DNA of 64,000 nt from Eretmocerus hayati (lineage: Eukaryota > Arthropoda > Insecta > Hymenoptera > Aphelinidae), in assembly GCA_029851415.1 (NCBI GenBank), contig CM056744.1, forward strand, positions 14,825,268 through 14,889,267, given 5' to 3'. Position numbers and translations under genes: made by a program. The notes beneath the pieces were generated by a model. The model was not told the origin of the DNA, did not search any database, and saw only the letters and a list, made by a program, of their open reading frames with translations. Within the stretch, counting starts at the first letter, position 1, and every line of letters starts with the position of its first letter. Of this stretch, positions 34,901 through 47,500 are shown in pieces.

Positions 34901-36839
34901 TCAAGATTAAAAATTTTCCCATGGGTTCCCATGGGGTCCTATGGGTTCCCTCGCACGGAATTATTTTCAGCAGGGGGCTAGGATATGTCAACCGAACAGT
35001 ATTGTTTGATAACCCCACCTTGATCATAATTTTTGCGTTTGGGTCTAAAGTTTCATTCGATTGTTGACGCACAAGTTGATTCAAGTAAACGAATCTCTGA
35101 CCAAGGAGAATTACGAGTCCACAAAATTTTGATACTGCAGCAAAGTGTCCGACGTACACAATCATGTAACTCATGTTTTGTAAGTAATGCTCTTCAAAGG
35201 CGATCATTCCATTACAATTAACACTCATCCAACCACATGCACCAATAAATATCCAACACCAGAGGTAATTTTTGGCTTGTCTGATTTGTTGTTTGTATAT
35301 TGGTGGTTTTCCTTTGGCTACTTCGTTTGGATTTGTGGCTTTCCCAAGTCCAAATGATTCGTCAAAGCTGATGATATTGTTCCACAAAGTGACGAATTTT
35401 TTGCGTTTTATGATACTGCAAAGGAGTTCCATCACAGACACCGTACAATTTAAAATCGGCTAAAAGATTGGAAAAGTTGAATTAAATGATCTCATCAGAC
35501 TGATTTCGAGGTCATAACTATAGTCCCTTTGAAATTAAGTATAATTTTTACATTCTTCCTTTGCGATTTATTCCCATTTTTAGGATTATTTCAGGATTAG
35601 CTAGGTATTGATGTGCGATGCAAGACCTCGGAAAAATAATTTACACCCGTGTATCGCACTTCTATACCTCGAAAGAGAATAAGAAACTGATTAAAATCAC
35701 ATGCGCAAAGAGACGTTTGAGATTATATGGTTGTAGATTTTGATTATATCAGGTGTTGTATTGATGAAAAAATGGAATTTTGTAAAGGTAGCAAACTCTT
35801 TCCACGACAGAAATTGAAAGTTGAAAATTTGAAAAATCTGACGAGTCAAAAAATTGATTTTATCTAACTTTTGGTAGTCAATTGTTTCACGTCATATTTT
35901 GTACGATGAGATAAGAATAGCTCTACACTTGATCCCTCAAACTTATAAAATTGACTTTGGACTCTAAAATAATTTGTTGACTGGGTGAATACAATAGTAG
36001 ATTATGTACCCGATTACGACACGAGGTGCATATGATTTTTTATGGTCGCCGGGCCACAATCTAGTATACATTGCGGGCCGTCTACGCGGCTGTCAATGTG
36101 CTAGATTGTAGCCCGGCGACCATAAAAATGAGTTATTAATGGACGTAGGAGCTCAGGGCTGGTAAATTTCATAATTAGAACCTTGAAAGCACATTTGAAC
36201 GAGGAGGCAGTTTCAGATTAAGATGATGGTCTTAATCAAATTAAAGGCTATGATCTCTAAACGTGATAAGGGATGTTTTGAAAGTACAAAAATGTGGGAA
36301 AGAGTCGCCCTTTCGGAATGTAAATCAACCCGGCTTAAAAACTCTATGTTCACGAGGGCCATTCAACCTGGACCATATTTTTTTCGTTGCGTTTCGTTGC
36401 AATGAAATATTCAAATTCAAATTCCTCATAGAAAATGGTCTTATTTTTCACGACCATTTTCCCCGGCAAATAGATTTTTAAACTAATAATACTTATCTGT
36501 AAAACCGTTCACCTTGAGTTTCTCAGTCATGTTAGTAATTGGTGTTTCTGGATTATCCCCCCAACGAGCTAAAACGCCGTAGACCAGATAAACATACGAT
36601 AACATCCAAAAAATCGAGTATAAACAATTCATTTTTGAAGGCTGCAATTTTGATGGCCTCCTAGTACTGAAAAAAGAATACGGAGCCAATCCGAAAAATC
36701 TGAGTATATAGTAAGCTGGACTGATACTATCAAAAAGAGCAGAGTTTGAACCACGGCCTTCGATCAGTCTCCAAAAATTTGCCTCCTGTCCTCCATTTTT
36801 GGCTATATTGAGCTGTTTAGTTTGCACAAAATCTGTCAT
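31924..36839 (-). CDS. Gustatory receptor, six exons, 410 residues
   Basis: Exons on the complement: 36839-36513, 35459-35019, 34647-34393, 32325-32263, 32161-32072, 31980-31924. All five introns are GT-AG and phase 0 (donors AAG/GTGAAC, AAG/GTGGGG, AAG/GTAAAA, GAA/GTAAGT, TCG/GTACGT). The product is a seven-pass ligand-gated channel subunit of taste neurons. Family marks are ISPAYYILRFFGLAPYS (39-55), TM1 71-91, KRKKFVTLWNNI (127-138), LLGQRFVYLNQLV (227-239), SLNEIYSLGLFLMFSN (271-286) and the C-terminal AIYLSILLQI, a variant of the TYLVILxQF signature. Exons 4 and 5 (21 and 30 codons) were found from splice sites plus the KLHFSAAGFF motif. The ATG at 36839 is chosen; the preceding codon is GTG. 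The length matches the family. The ligand and subfamily are unknown. Confidence 0.85.
32326..34392 (-). other. Third intron of the gustatory receptor (2,067 bp)
   Basis: Open frames inside (33046-33234, 33222-33500, 33961-34152 on the minus strand) do not fit the receptor family and are not flanked by usable phase-0 sites that extend the protein. No repeat was identified. They are treated as intronic. Confidence 0.5.
34722..34976. mobile_element. Palindromic MITE in receptor intron 2
   Basis: CCCTGCTGAAAATAATTCCG at 34722 pairs with its complement ending at 34976. Inner arms include AAATTTTTAATCTTGATATT and ATTCGTATGCTGCA with complements. The element lies entirely within the intron between exons 3 and 2. 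The open frame of exon 2 reads through the splice donor into it, which explains the long frame down to 34827. Confidence 0.8.
36036..36129. mobile_element. Compact hairpin MITE in receptor intron 1
   Basis: TTTTTATGGTCGCCGGGC at 36037 pairs with its complement ending at 36128. The stem of about 38 bp includes ACAATCTAG and CATTG, around a short GC-rich loop. Located in the 1,053-bp first intron of the gustatory receptor. Confidence 0.75.
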
Positions 36840-36844
36840 CACTT

Positions 36845-37360
36845 GATTTTGGAAGATACTTCGTTCCTCTGGATACTAGATTTGTTAATTTTAAGAAAAT
36901 TTTCATGGTCCTGTTCGATTTAATTTTCGAGAGACTATCTTCGAGTTATTGTAAAAGGTCTGGGAAAGAATTTCCAGATCGGGTCTTTTCCACTTACTGG
37001 TTGAACTCAATGTTAGTTTTTACAATAAAATTCTCTAAGGATCGATCTAGTATTCAAAATTGTTGTAGAAAAAAATTTGAAAGTCGGACATGATGGTTAT
37101 CTGGCTGTTTTCGACATCAAAAATTCAATGGCAGCACCTCATACCTGTCATCAAGAATGATATCATCACTTTCAATGAATGATGAATGAGTAGTGCACGT
37201 TGGATTGGATATGATTCTATCAGCTATTTGAAAATGGGCATCGACGTTAGGAAAGAATTTTACATACACCCAGGATGAGTAATTGTTGTTATTGTTGCAT
37301 CTAGAGATTGAATTTAATCGTCAGCGTACAGGATCTGCTCTCTGATCTTTGTGATTCTTA
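36845..37360. other. 5' flank of the gustatory receptor gene
   Basis: Any promoter should lie here, but no clear TATA/initiator pair on the minus strand was seen. Frames are short. Confidence 0.3.
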
Positions 37361-37362
37361 TA

Positions 37363-38184
37363 TAAGGTCAGTGTACCCAACTTGCCCTCATTAAGCCATT
37401 TTCTCAATAATTCTGGCTAATCTCAATATTTTTCAACGTACTTTAACTCATTTTGAAGCTTGTCTCAAGACCTTTTAAATGAGCTAAGATACGTCCAATT
37501 TGGATGAAATGGAGCTGAGCTATTTGAATTCTCCCGAAAGGTGATTTTTGAGAGTTTACAAAAGTGTGTACCCAACTTGCCCCCATCATTTAAAACAATG
37601 TAAATCGGCGATAAAGTGCATAAAATCGCTTTGATCCGTTTTGATCACCGTGCAGCGGCATTTGTAGCTTTTAGCTGTCCCAAAACACTGTTTCCGACCT
37701 ATTTTGGTGCGGTAAACACGTTCTGAGTGGTAAAAAAGCCATACTGCACGCCTTTCCGAGATAACCATATGGGGGGCATGTTGGGTACACTCCGATGTCG
37801 GCCTTCTTGATTCTCAAACCATCTTCGTGTTTTGTACATAAAATCGCTCCAGATTAGAGTTCTGCAACCCTGAAGAGCGGATTTTGAAGGTCTTGAGACA
37901 AGGAATCGAATGCGCTAAGGTGCGTCAAGATAAATTGTCACCGGTTTTAGTGAACGCGATTTCCTCCTCGATTTCTTAGTCGTGCAAACACGAAAAATGG
38001 AAAACCCACTTTATATTTTCTGGAGAACGCAGAAATGATCCGGGGTCAATGGATACTACGTACTTTTCCATATTTCAACATAACAAACGTAAAAAAATAT
38101 GCGGGAAGGCCCACGAGTGCCCATCTCTGAGATCAGCATATGGGGGCAAGTTGGGTACAGAGGCAAGTTGGGTACACTTACCTT
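37363..38184 (+). mobile_element. Transposon family L, copy 2 (both ends)
   Basis: TAAGGTCAGTGTACCCAACT at 37363 and its complement AGTTGGGTACACTTACCTTA at the right end make inverted termini of about 22 bp. The inner part aligns with 31010-31560. Further fragments occur at 29915-29950 and 55325-55440. No transposase frame is left, so this is a non-autonomous or decayed DNA element. It lies just upstream of the gustatory receptor. Confidence 0.75.
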
Positions 38185-38289
38185 ACTTGACCCAAAGACG
38201 ATTGCTTTGATTCTAATCATGAATGTCCACTGAACTTCTCAAGGTGTATTTGAATAGGTACAATGATCATCTATCGTTATACAAGAATT

Positions 38290-38740
38290 TTATTTTGTCA
38301 TTTTGAACATTAATATTTTGTCACACTTCACAAATAACTGGCTACTGAGGTGATATTGTTCCATGATAATGTTTGAGAAAATAACTTCAATGTTGATTTC
38401 CAACGCGTGTTCTATTCGTGTCAAAATTCTTGAGAGGATGTCGAATACCGGCATTTTCGAGTTTTCGGATTTCTCCATGAATTTTCGAGATATCGGGATT
38501 TTACTAACAAGGGAGACCTTATACGGAGTGCGGGTCACCAAAGCTCACCAAATTTTTTTTCACCTGCGAACAGAAGGCCCATTTGACGGAGTTACTCTGG
38601 ATTCTTCATATTTTAGGTGGTACGAGACTGTGAAAAAAGTTTGGTGAGATGTTGTGACCCGCACTTCGTGGTTCCCCCTTGTAGGTAACGCCGATTCCGT
38701 ATGGCTCATAGAATCGGCGTTACTTGTAAGATTTGCAATA
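38290..38740 (-). repeat. Repeat shared with 8160-9440
   Basis: TATCGGGATTTTACTAACAA (38492) matches 9299, and the complement of CAGAGTAACTCCGTCAAATG (about 38581-38600) matches 9398. A short perfect hairpin, GTAACGCCGATTC with complement, lies at about 38686-38725. Confidence 0.6.
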
Positions 38741-38744
38741 TCTC

Positions 38745-39228
38745 GAAAAGTCATGGAGCTTCCCGCAATTGAACTACACATTGTCGAGATTATACATTTG
38801 CCCCTCTTAGTTCTTTTCTCGAGATCTGCGTTCTCGAAAAAAAAGATGATCTGAAAGACTGGAATTTCATAACTTTTGACTGGAAAGACCGGGAATTTTC
38901 AGGGAATCGGAGATCACGATTCGGCTAGACACCCTGTATAATATATGACAAATCTGTAATGGAACTCATAATTCAACATATTCATGAATGGACTGTTGCG
39001 GGCGGATCTAGCATGATTCCAATAAGTGATCAGCGCCCTAATGGTGCGTACTTATGCAACTCTTTATTCTGTGTATTGCATTGCAAATCTTCATATCATG
39101 GAAATACATTCTCTGTTCAAGAGATGTGAGGCTCCGCCTTCTCATGCCAGTGGCATTCCTAGTACAAGAATTGTATTCTGACGACGAATGCATAATTATC
39201 TCCATATCGATTGATATTCGACGATGCA
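38745..39228. other. No recognisable content
   Basis: A 69-codon plus frame at 39054 starts with a hydrophobic stretch, but it ends inside the adjoining transposon terminus and is probably not a gene. Confidence 0.3.
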
Positions 39229-39262
39229 GATACACTACCGGTCAAAAGTTTGTGTACACCTG
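39229..39262 (+). mobile_element. Tc1/mariner-like terminus
   Basis: ACACTACCGGTCAAAAGTTT, followed by GTGTACACC, preceded by TA. This is the typical form of Tc1/mariner inverted termini and TA insertion sites. A matching opposite end was not found in the following kilobases, so the element is partial or its end has decayed. Confidence 0.5.
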
Positions 39263-40130
39263 AAAAACAGAATTTCAGTTTTGATCACTCGACTGCTCGA
39301 GTCCCCTCGGTCCAAATTGACTCTGTTTGGGCTCATTTTGTAGTTTTTTAAAAATTTAAACACTTTGAGAGCTATTTGGGATTTTTTCTGCGCAGCTCAA
39401 TAGATTCTCGCAAAATCAATCCGAAACCTTGTAAAATTTTATACAAATCGGGTCAATACGCAAACCTCTGCAAGTCCGGCGGAAATTGATGGATTTAGAT
39501 GATTCAAAAAGCACCTCAAAGAAGAAGATCAAAATCCGTTCTTGGAGAATATTCTAGGTAATTTCTGGACCGAGCTGTGTTTGTTTTGGTAAAGTGAACT
39601 TTTTCTCAAAAAATGGACCAGTCATTGGGAAATCATGGATGGACTCACATTTAAACTAGAACTGTGATCTTTATTCTTACCACCAGTAACACGAAAAAAC
39701 TTGGAAGAAATCTGAGAAGTACGTACCACCGTGAGCCCGATTTCTTCACCTTTTATGGATTTTGGTACTCATCCTCGATATAAATCTTGCATTACAAAAA
39801 CAGTCACAACTCAGACCAGAAACAAGATAGAATAATTTTTAAAAGCGGGGTTTCAAGCTCTCAACTTGCACTTTTAAATGCTCTTCGAATCACCCCGATC
39901 CATCAACTCATGTCTGACTTGCAGAAGTTTGAGTGTTGACCTGATTTCCATTAAATTTTCTAAGGATTCGATTCCCGAAGGAAAAATGTTTTCGCACGAG
40001 ACGCATATGGGTGATTCTGAGATAACTTATGCATTTGATGTCCTGAACTCGCATTCATATTAAATGACCAAATATGATGCGTCTAACGATAATATCTGGT
40101 GTATTTTATTGGAATGAAGATGTCCCAATA
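39263..40130. other. No recognisable content
   Basis: Possibly the body of the element whose terminus is at 39229, but there is no transposase frame on either strand (longest 61 codons). Confidence 0.35.
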
Positions 40131-40770
40131 GTCCCAGGAGCGGATATAAGTTTAATGTGGACCTCAGCTTACCAAAGGTGGTCAAAATGTCCTTACCGTG
40201 GCATGTCCTAAACTCGAGTTGCACACTTCAATCGTGTAGTTTACCGAGATATTCATCCTATCTCGGTTCCGCACCACTCAAACATCAAAGCTGGGTTATA
40301 AAAAGGTGATATTATGTACAGATCGAGTATCAAGTCTCACTTCAAAATAGTCAAATCACAGCCGACATCCTATCCTGGAGTTTTGCAAATTTTTCGAATG
40401 CTTCTCAATAATTCGACTCCCGGTCAGCGAATCGATTCAAACGACTCTAGAACGGCGGCAATTGATTCCTAATACACCAAAAAACAAAATACCACCACCA
40501 ATGGAATGATGAATTACGTGAACAGCTTCCCACGCGATTATTTATGGACAATTTTTCCATTGCAAAATAAGAATTGTCCTTACCGTGGTCACTAGCTCTC
40601 GAACACTATGCAATGTCAAGGTCCAGGAATTTTTTTACAGTCTACTCTCACCGTCAAAATGGGCCATCTATTCGGAAAAAACGATCCGTTTCGATTTACG
40701 CCTTTGAGATCACTTTCCATGCCAAAATATCCTTATCGTGGCTGTCCTTACCGTGGCAAAAATATATCGA
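40130..40770 (+). repeat. TCCTTACCGTGG-containing repeat segment
   Basis: TCCTTACCGTGG or a one-base variant occurs at about 40191, 40577, 40729 and 40748, in the same orientation. This suggests a degenerate tandem or nested transposon. The 113-codon frame at 40574 has no domain. Confidence 0.4.
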
Positions 40771-40979
40771 AAATTGCTCATATCTTTTACATAGATTGAC
40801 TAACGTTTATGCCCGTCTGGGAATTGTTTTCGGATGTCAGATAGATTGGAAAACACCTATGAGCAGTCAGATTGCAGCTATATTTCAACTAGTAAATTTT
40901 TGGTCCAAATCCTGACTCCCGCCGTTTTTGCCCTCGAAATACCCAAGTTATCTCATAATCACCCATATGCAGTTTTATA

Positions 40980-43720
40980 CGTCTGTACGCAGAAACACGC
41001 TGTTTCTACGTATGGACGTATAAAAAGTTTTTCCACCCTTGTATCGAAATGTACTGTTTTATATTCTGTGCACAAAAATGGCCATTTAGACGCGAGTGGA
41101 CGTGCGCAAATAGCAGATTGCGCATTATTTCGGAACAACTGTGCGCCAAGAATTTCTTACGCAATGCGTAAACGAGGAATCATAGCGCAAATTTTTCTTC
41201 ACGCACTGCGTCAATCAAGATCCGTGCGCCAAATGAGGCGTTTACGCACGCTTCAAATTTCGTTTTCGCTCTGAAATTGAGTTGTTGTCTGACCATTCTA
41301 CTATTGATAGTAGAGTCAGAATCGTGGATTCATAACTGTGGATAAATTGAAAATTTTTTCGAAGAACTGAGCATGCATATCGATGTGTCGCTAAGGAGCA
41401 GATATAAATCCCCCTATTACTCATTATTTTAGATGCATTCATAGTAGTTTCATCTTAGATAAAAAAAAATACACTTGATAGATATAATAGAGATATCCAT
41501 CATCTCTGAGACCATTTTCTCAGATATATTCAGGTGATTATTATACGAAATTATCTGAAATATCAGGGTTGAATCTTTTGAAAGCTGGCAATGAATGGTT
41601 TGGAGCAACGTGGTGTCATGCGATGATAACAAAAGTTTTTTCTCATCCATTTTTCAGAATTCTCTTCCAGTCGGGGCGGACCCCCCTGCGCCACCACCAG
41701 GGCTCCGCTCCTGGAATTCCACTAGGGGATATATCCCTGGACCCGCTTCTGGACAATTCGTACACACGAGTGCGAAAAATCAGATCCCGGCAGCTCTTGA
41801 GACGGCCGCCAATTCCCGCAGCCTCCAACGACTTTTGGGGCTCGTTACATTTCTGCTGACAGAATAGTTAATTTCTATACAAGGGTGTAAACACTTTTTT
41901 CGCAATTTTCCGATGTTTGGGTGCCTACAAAATTGCGAAAAATAACTTTCGCGCCTCGCACATGAGGTTCCCCGCTTCCGAGCGATCATTTCAACCCTCG
42001 CCTCCGGCTCGGGCCGAAATCCGATCGCTCAGAAGCGAGCTACAACCTCATGAACTCGGTGCAAAATATACTATTTTGACACACTGTGCGAGACAGTAAC
42101 TTTTCCACTTTCTCTCACAGTTTGTCAAAAAATAGTATTCGATACACGGGTGTAAAACTTATTTTCCGCATCCTCGTGTTGATTCCGACCTTTGCCTACG
42201 GCTCAGGCCAGAAATCCAACACTCGGACCCGAAAAAAAGTTTTTCCACCCTTGTATCGAAATGTAGTATTTTGTGTCCGAATGACGGGTTTCCGGTCCGA
42301 ATCGCAGGGCTAGGGTCGGAATCATCACGAGGATGCGAGATAGTGGACTGTGCTGTTTGACAAACTGTGAGAGAGAGTGGAAAATCAGTGCGAAAAAGAT
42401 ACATTCTCGTACAGTGTGTCAAAATATAATATTTTGATCGTCTGTGCGCAAATGAGTCTTTTGCACTCTGTCTGTCGCTTTTCATTCGCTCACAGAAGAT
42501 GAAAATCATAGTATGATACTCAGGCGCAACGGTTTTCGCTTTCTCGTGACTATTTAGACCCTCGCCTGCGGCTCGGGACTAAAAAAGTCCTTGTATCATA
42601 ATATGCTATTTCGATACACTGTGCGTAAAAGTGCACTTTGCGCACAGTTTGTCGACTTTTACTCACAGTTTATCGAAAAGTATAGTTAGATACATGGGCG
42701 TAAAACCTATTATTCGCATCCTCGTGATGATTCCGACCCTCGCCTGCGGCTCGAGCCGGAAATCCATCACTCGGACGCGAATAAAACGTTTTACACCCTT
42801 GTATCGAAATGTACTATTTTGACACAGTGTGCGTAAAAAAGTAATTTGCGCACAGTTTATTGGCTTTCACCCACAGTTAATCAAAAATCATACATTTCGA
42901 TACGAGGGTAAAAACTCTGTTATAGCACTCTAAACTGAAAATTGCCACTTTGAACATGATTTTTGGATTCTCGTGCTATAAAATACCGTATGAGACTGAT
43001 ACGTGCTGATGGGTAGTTTTTTTTACAAATTAAGGAATTATAGCACTCGCTTTGCTGGGGCCATGAACAATCCTCCGTTCAAAACTACCCATTTACATGC
43101 AGTGACATAATATACTATTTCGCGTCCGAGTGATGGGTTTTTCGCCCGAGCCGTAGGCGAGGGTCGGAATCATCATCAAAATACAAGAAATAAATGTTAC
43201 TCCCATGTATCGAGCTGTCTTTCTTCTGAAACTGTGGGAGAAAGGGGAAAATCAATGCGAAAAAGGCATTTCCACGCATATCGTGTCAAAAAGGATGTAG
43301 TTTGATACTCGGGACTAAAACCAATTTTTCGCATACTTGTGATGAATCTGACCCTAGCTTACGGCTCGGGACCCAACCCATAACTCGGTCATCGCAAAAA
43401 GGTTCTACACCTTTGTATCGAAATGTACTAACGTATATCTATGAAGACTACTTCTTGATAGACTGTGAGTGAAAGTCAATCGAAAACTCTTGTAACGCAC
43501 ACTTTCCAAAATGTATAGTTTGATACACGGGAGTAAAAGCTATCCTTAGCATTCCTGTAGTAGATTGTACTATTTTGACACACTATGCGTAAAATTGGAC
43601 TTTGCGCTCAGTTCATTCACTTCTATACCCACTGTTTATCACAATGTATAGTTCACTACTTGAGAGTAAAACCTATTTTTCGACACGCTGTACGGATCAG
43701 AATTCGATCAGGGATTTTGC
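40980..43720. repeat. Cluster of CCTTGTATCGAAATG repeats
   Basis: A complex repeat field. CCTTGTATCGAAATGTA occurs at about 41038, 42248, 42797 and (variant) 43412. CTCGCCTGCGGCTCG-type GC-rich motifs occur near 42000, 42195, 42555, 42750, 43155 and 43355, and GTGCGTAAA/TTGCGCACAGTTT motifs occur many times. Units appear in both orientations with lengths of 200-500 bp, as if the same short transposon had nested repeatedly. Fragments occur at 28231, 47555 and 51047. No coding sequence. Confidence 0.65.
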
Positions 43721-43724
43721 TATG

Positions 43725-44525
43725 ATTATAAATTTAGCATTTTCTGGTAGACGCATGTAAGTTGTAATATCTTAAAGGGAGGTAAAACTTGTTGATATTA
43801 GATCATCAGTACCGAAAAGTGCTAAAATGCATCCAAATTTTGAAAATGAATATATCCATATAAAAATACGAGGATCTACCGATAGCCATAATTTGAGAGC
43901 CAACCAATCTGTTACAGATTTCTACAATTAATCGAAAGAAGGTTCATAGGTGGACAGAGATTTCAATTTTCAAATCAAGATTGCCGCGAATTATTTAATT
44001 CCCGAAATGCTTACATGTCATCATTCTTCCTCTGCAAATCTATCAACTTCTCAATGATTGTCTATGAATTATCTTCGTTATGAGCCACACAACTAATCGT
44101 CCACCGATCTATTGAACTCATCTTGCAGGTCACCAATATTGATAAATATCAGTGATTGAGCATACAGGGCAGAGTAGGAAATGTCGAACACTAATTACAC
44201 AAGAAATAATTGACATAATTACTACTGTTATTACCATCTGTAACTGTGAGTAATTTCGCAAACAGGGGACTCAATCTCAATATTGAATTTATGTAGACTA
44301 ACTTCATAGACTATTCAAAGGAAAACTATGTTTGAAATAACGACAACATATGCAGTGTTCATCAGTCTACAATTCAGTCAGTCGAAGGCTGATAATTCTT
44401 TTCCTAGAGTTGCCTTGAGATTAAATTGTGATATTCTTCCAACCTATACATCATAACTCAAGATATCAAAGTTTGAACAAGTCAACGGACCCCATGCATA
44501 ACATTAATTAGTTCCAGAATTCTCA
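43725..44525. other. Upstream region of the ionotropic receptor
   Basis: AT-rich with no repeats recognised. No TATA/initiator pair could be chosen with confidence before the ATG at 44531. Confidence 0.3.
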
Positions 44526-44530
44526 AGATA

Positions 44531-47500
44531 ATGAAGCCAAGAGTGAATTTGTCCCGCAGATTCGATGGAATAGGGCTTCACTTTTTGTTGATTTACACAG
44601 TCCAAATAATCCAACATCAAAGCAGTGGGTCTGACGACATAAACCTCATCGCCAATTTTATTCTAAATGATTGCCATGATAGGGGTTTGGTAGTATTTTC
44701 CAAAGAGCCAGGATGTCTCTTTTCGAATAATACGATGACCAAAATTCTACAATATATTCCGAGGATTGTGTCTGGGGAATTTACAACAAAATCGAATGGT
44801 CTCAGCTATTTAGAAAATTCATCTATTACATTTGATACTTCATATTTCATCCTTGAGGCTGAATCGTCCATTGAATCGATTGAAGATACATTGCAGGGTC
44901 TCAACAAATTTTCATCTAAACTCACACGTTCTAAGATTTTACTATTTTCAACCAGTGCCAACGTATCGCTCATCATTGTAAACGAAATTCTTAGAATATC
45001 TTGGGTTTATCGAATTTTGAATTTCTCAATCATAGCTAAATTCAACAACTCATTCTACATCCACCACCTAAATCCTTTTACTGGGACTTTCCATCGAAAA
45101 TCTCTCCACGAAAGGAGCATACTATTTCCGAATAAGCTACAGAACTTGAACAATTATAAATTCAAGATAGCATCTTTCGAACATCCTCCGTACATAATTT
45201 TGAAAAATGGCATCCCAGAAGGTGGTACTCATTACTCGTACATCTCAATAATTGCAAAAAAGTTAAATCTGTCACTTGAGTTCTTGGATTTTCATGCCAA
45301 CGTGTTGAGTACATTGCTTCCTGATCTACTTCGTAAATTGGAAAAGAATGAGATGGAAATGCTGCCAATATTACTCTTACAACATCAAAGACTACATGGA
45401 GTTAACGTATCAATCGGCAAAGTTATTTTAAGGAACCAATTCATCATGGTTGGACCCATATTACCTATGGAAAAATCTGATGTCTCCATGTTGTATCTTG
45501 GAATTTTTCCAGTGATTCTATTATGTTATGTTGGACTCGGATACTTATTTAAGCTGCCTCGGACGGTGAGTTGAATTTTCTCATCTGTAAGTTATGAGTA
45601 TCGGTAGTCGGGAGTGTGATATACCTCACCCGATGGGATCCGCTCTTTTTTCACATTCTAATTTATATGCATTCGCATTGGCTTGGAAGTCAGTCCGATC
45701 GGTGTGGGCTTCCTTCAGTATTGTCTGATCTGACAGAAAAACATTTCTAAATTATATGTATACATCTTCTGGAGATTGTGAAATATGCCCTCTGAAGTGA
45801 ACGACTTAGGGTGGTTTACGTTCCTTTTCTTTTTTTTTTTTTTTTTTCAATATTGAGTTGACATTTCCACAGACTTTTTTGATATAGAGGTGAATTACGG
45901 AGACACTCCAATCATCATTTCAGCGAGATACTATTTCTTGCTGTAGATGATTGCTTTTGGAAGAGGCCTTTGAAGTCCTACGTCTTGGTTTTTGGAATTC
46001 TGAAACAAAGCCATTTGCTTCTAATTTGGAACGAGTCATACAAAGTATCATAGATTTGTGTCAACCCTTCTAAGAAACCGCCCGAAATCCGCCCGTTACC
46101 CAATGAAATATACAATCCTAAAATTAACATTGAATAGGTGAAATGATGCGTACACAGTTCATGCGATAGAATGATTTGATATCCTGGAACTTCTACCGCC
46201 ATCATCGTTCAACTCCCAATTTTCATGAATGCTATGGGCTAGTTTATAGACTAGGTATTCTGCAGTGTCCCATAAACAATATCGTTCAAAATTATTATGT
46301 ACAGTGGAGTACGCTTGAGACGAGGACATTTCATACGAATATATCATTCATTACACAAAGAAAAACTCAGTCCCATAAATTGTCTAAATTTAAATGGAAT
46401 TAGCGTTATATTCTCTCTCACTACCACTCATTCGTCTTGTGAATGTTCTTCAAAAGTTAGAGCTCCCTAGAATGCTTCTATAGCTCAAAAATGATATTTG
46501 TAAAACTTCACTTGAACAACTGATGTCATTAGAAAGAGGTTCCTTGTGAAATTCGTAGATATGACATTACATTAAACTAGTACCGCTAATAATTATAACC
46601 ACCCACCTGACCGTCTAGCCACCTACTCAACAACCTATCCATTCACTTGCTCACCATCAATCTACCCACCTAATGAATCTCCTGCTCCCATCCATGACCC
46701 TCATGGCCACGTATTATATTCAAGCCAGCCCAGCCTATACCAGACCAACCTAGACCGTTCCAGATCATTTCAGACCGTCCCAGAACCCGTTCCAGGCCGT
46801 GCCCGACCGTATCTAACCTCCCTAGACCTTCCCAAACTATACAAAACCGTTCTGAACCGTTACAGACAATTCCAAACTGTTTCAGACCGTACTAGAACGT
46901 CCCGGATTATGTCAGACCGCTCCAAACTATTAAAAATCTTCGCCAGACCACACCAGGACGTGCCAGATTGTACCAGAATGTCTCAGACCGTCCAGACCAA
47001 CTAGGACATCCAGATCCTATTGGACCATTCTCCATTGTTACCCACCGTCCTAGACCATCCCAGAGCGTGCCAGAACGTTCTTAATCGTACCAGACCAGTC
47101 CAGAAAGTTCCAGGTCGTTTCAAACCGGGCCAGACCGTACCAGAACGTTCCAGGTCATACCAGATCGACTCCAGTCTATTTCAGACTGTGACAAACCACA
47201 CCAAGACGTGTCAGATTGTACCCGAATGTCCCAGACCGTACTAGGAGGTCCCAGGTTGTATCAGATTATTGCAGATTGTTCTCTACTGCCCTAGACCGTC
47301 CCAGAATGACCTAGATCATACTAGACTGGTCCAGAACACTCTAGATCATTTCAGACTGGACTAGACACCCGGCCACCTACCCACCCACTCACCTACCCAT
47401 CCACCCACAGACCCATCTATGATCCATGCGGCCACTTATTGGGGTGCATCCAGAAATTACGTCACGCTGATATTGGGCATTTTTACCCCGCCCCCTCCCC

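Noticed and set aside
34827..35018. Extension of receptor exon 2 beyond its donor
   Set aside because: The extra residues read into the intronic MITE; the AAG/GTGGGG donor joins in phase to exon 3 and continues the family alignment.
39054..39263. 69-codon frame with a signal-like N-terminus
   Set aside because: Its last codons are the terminus of a Tc1-like element, and there is no donor or supporting context.
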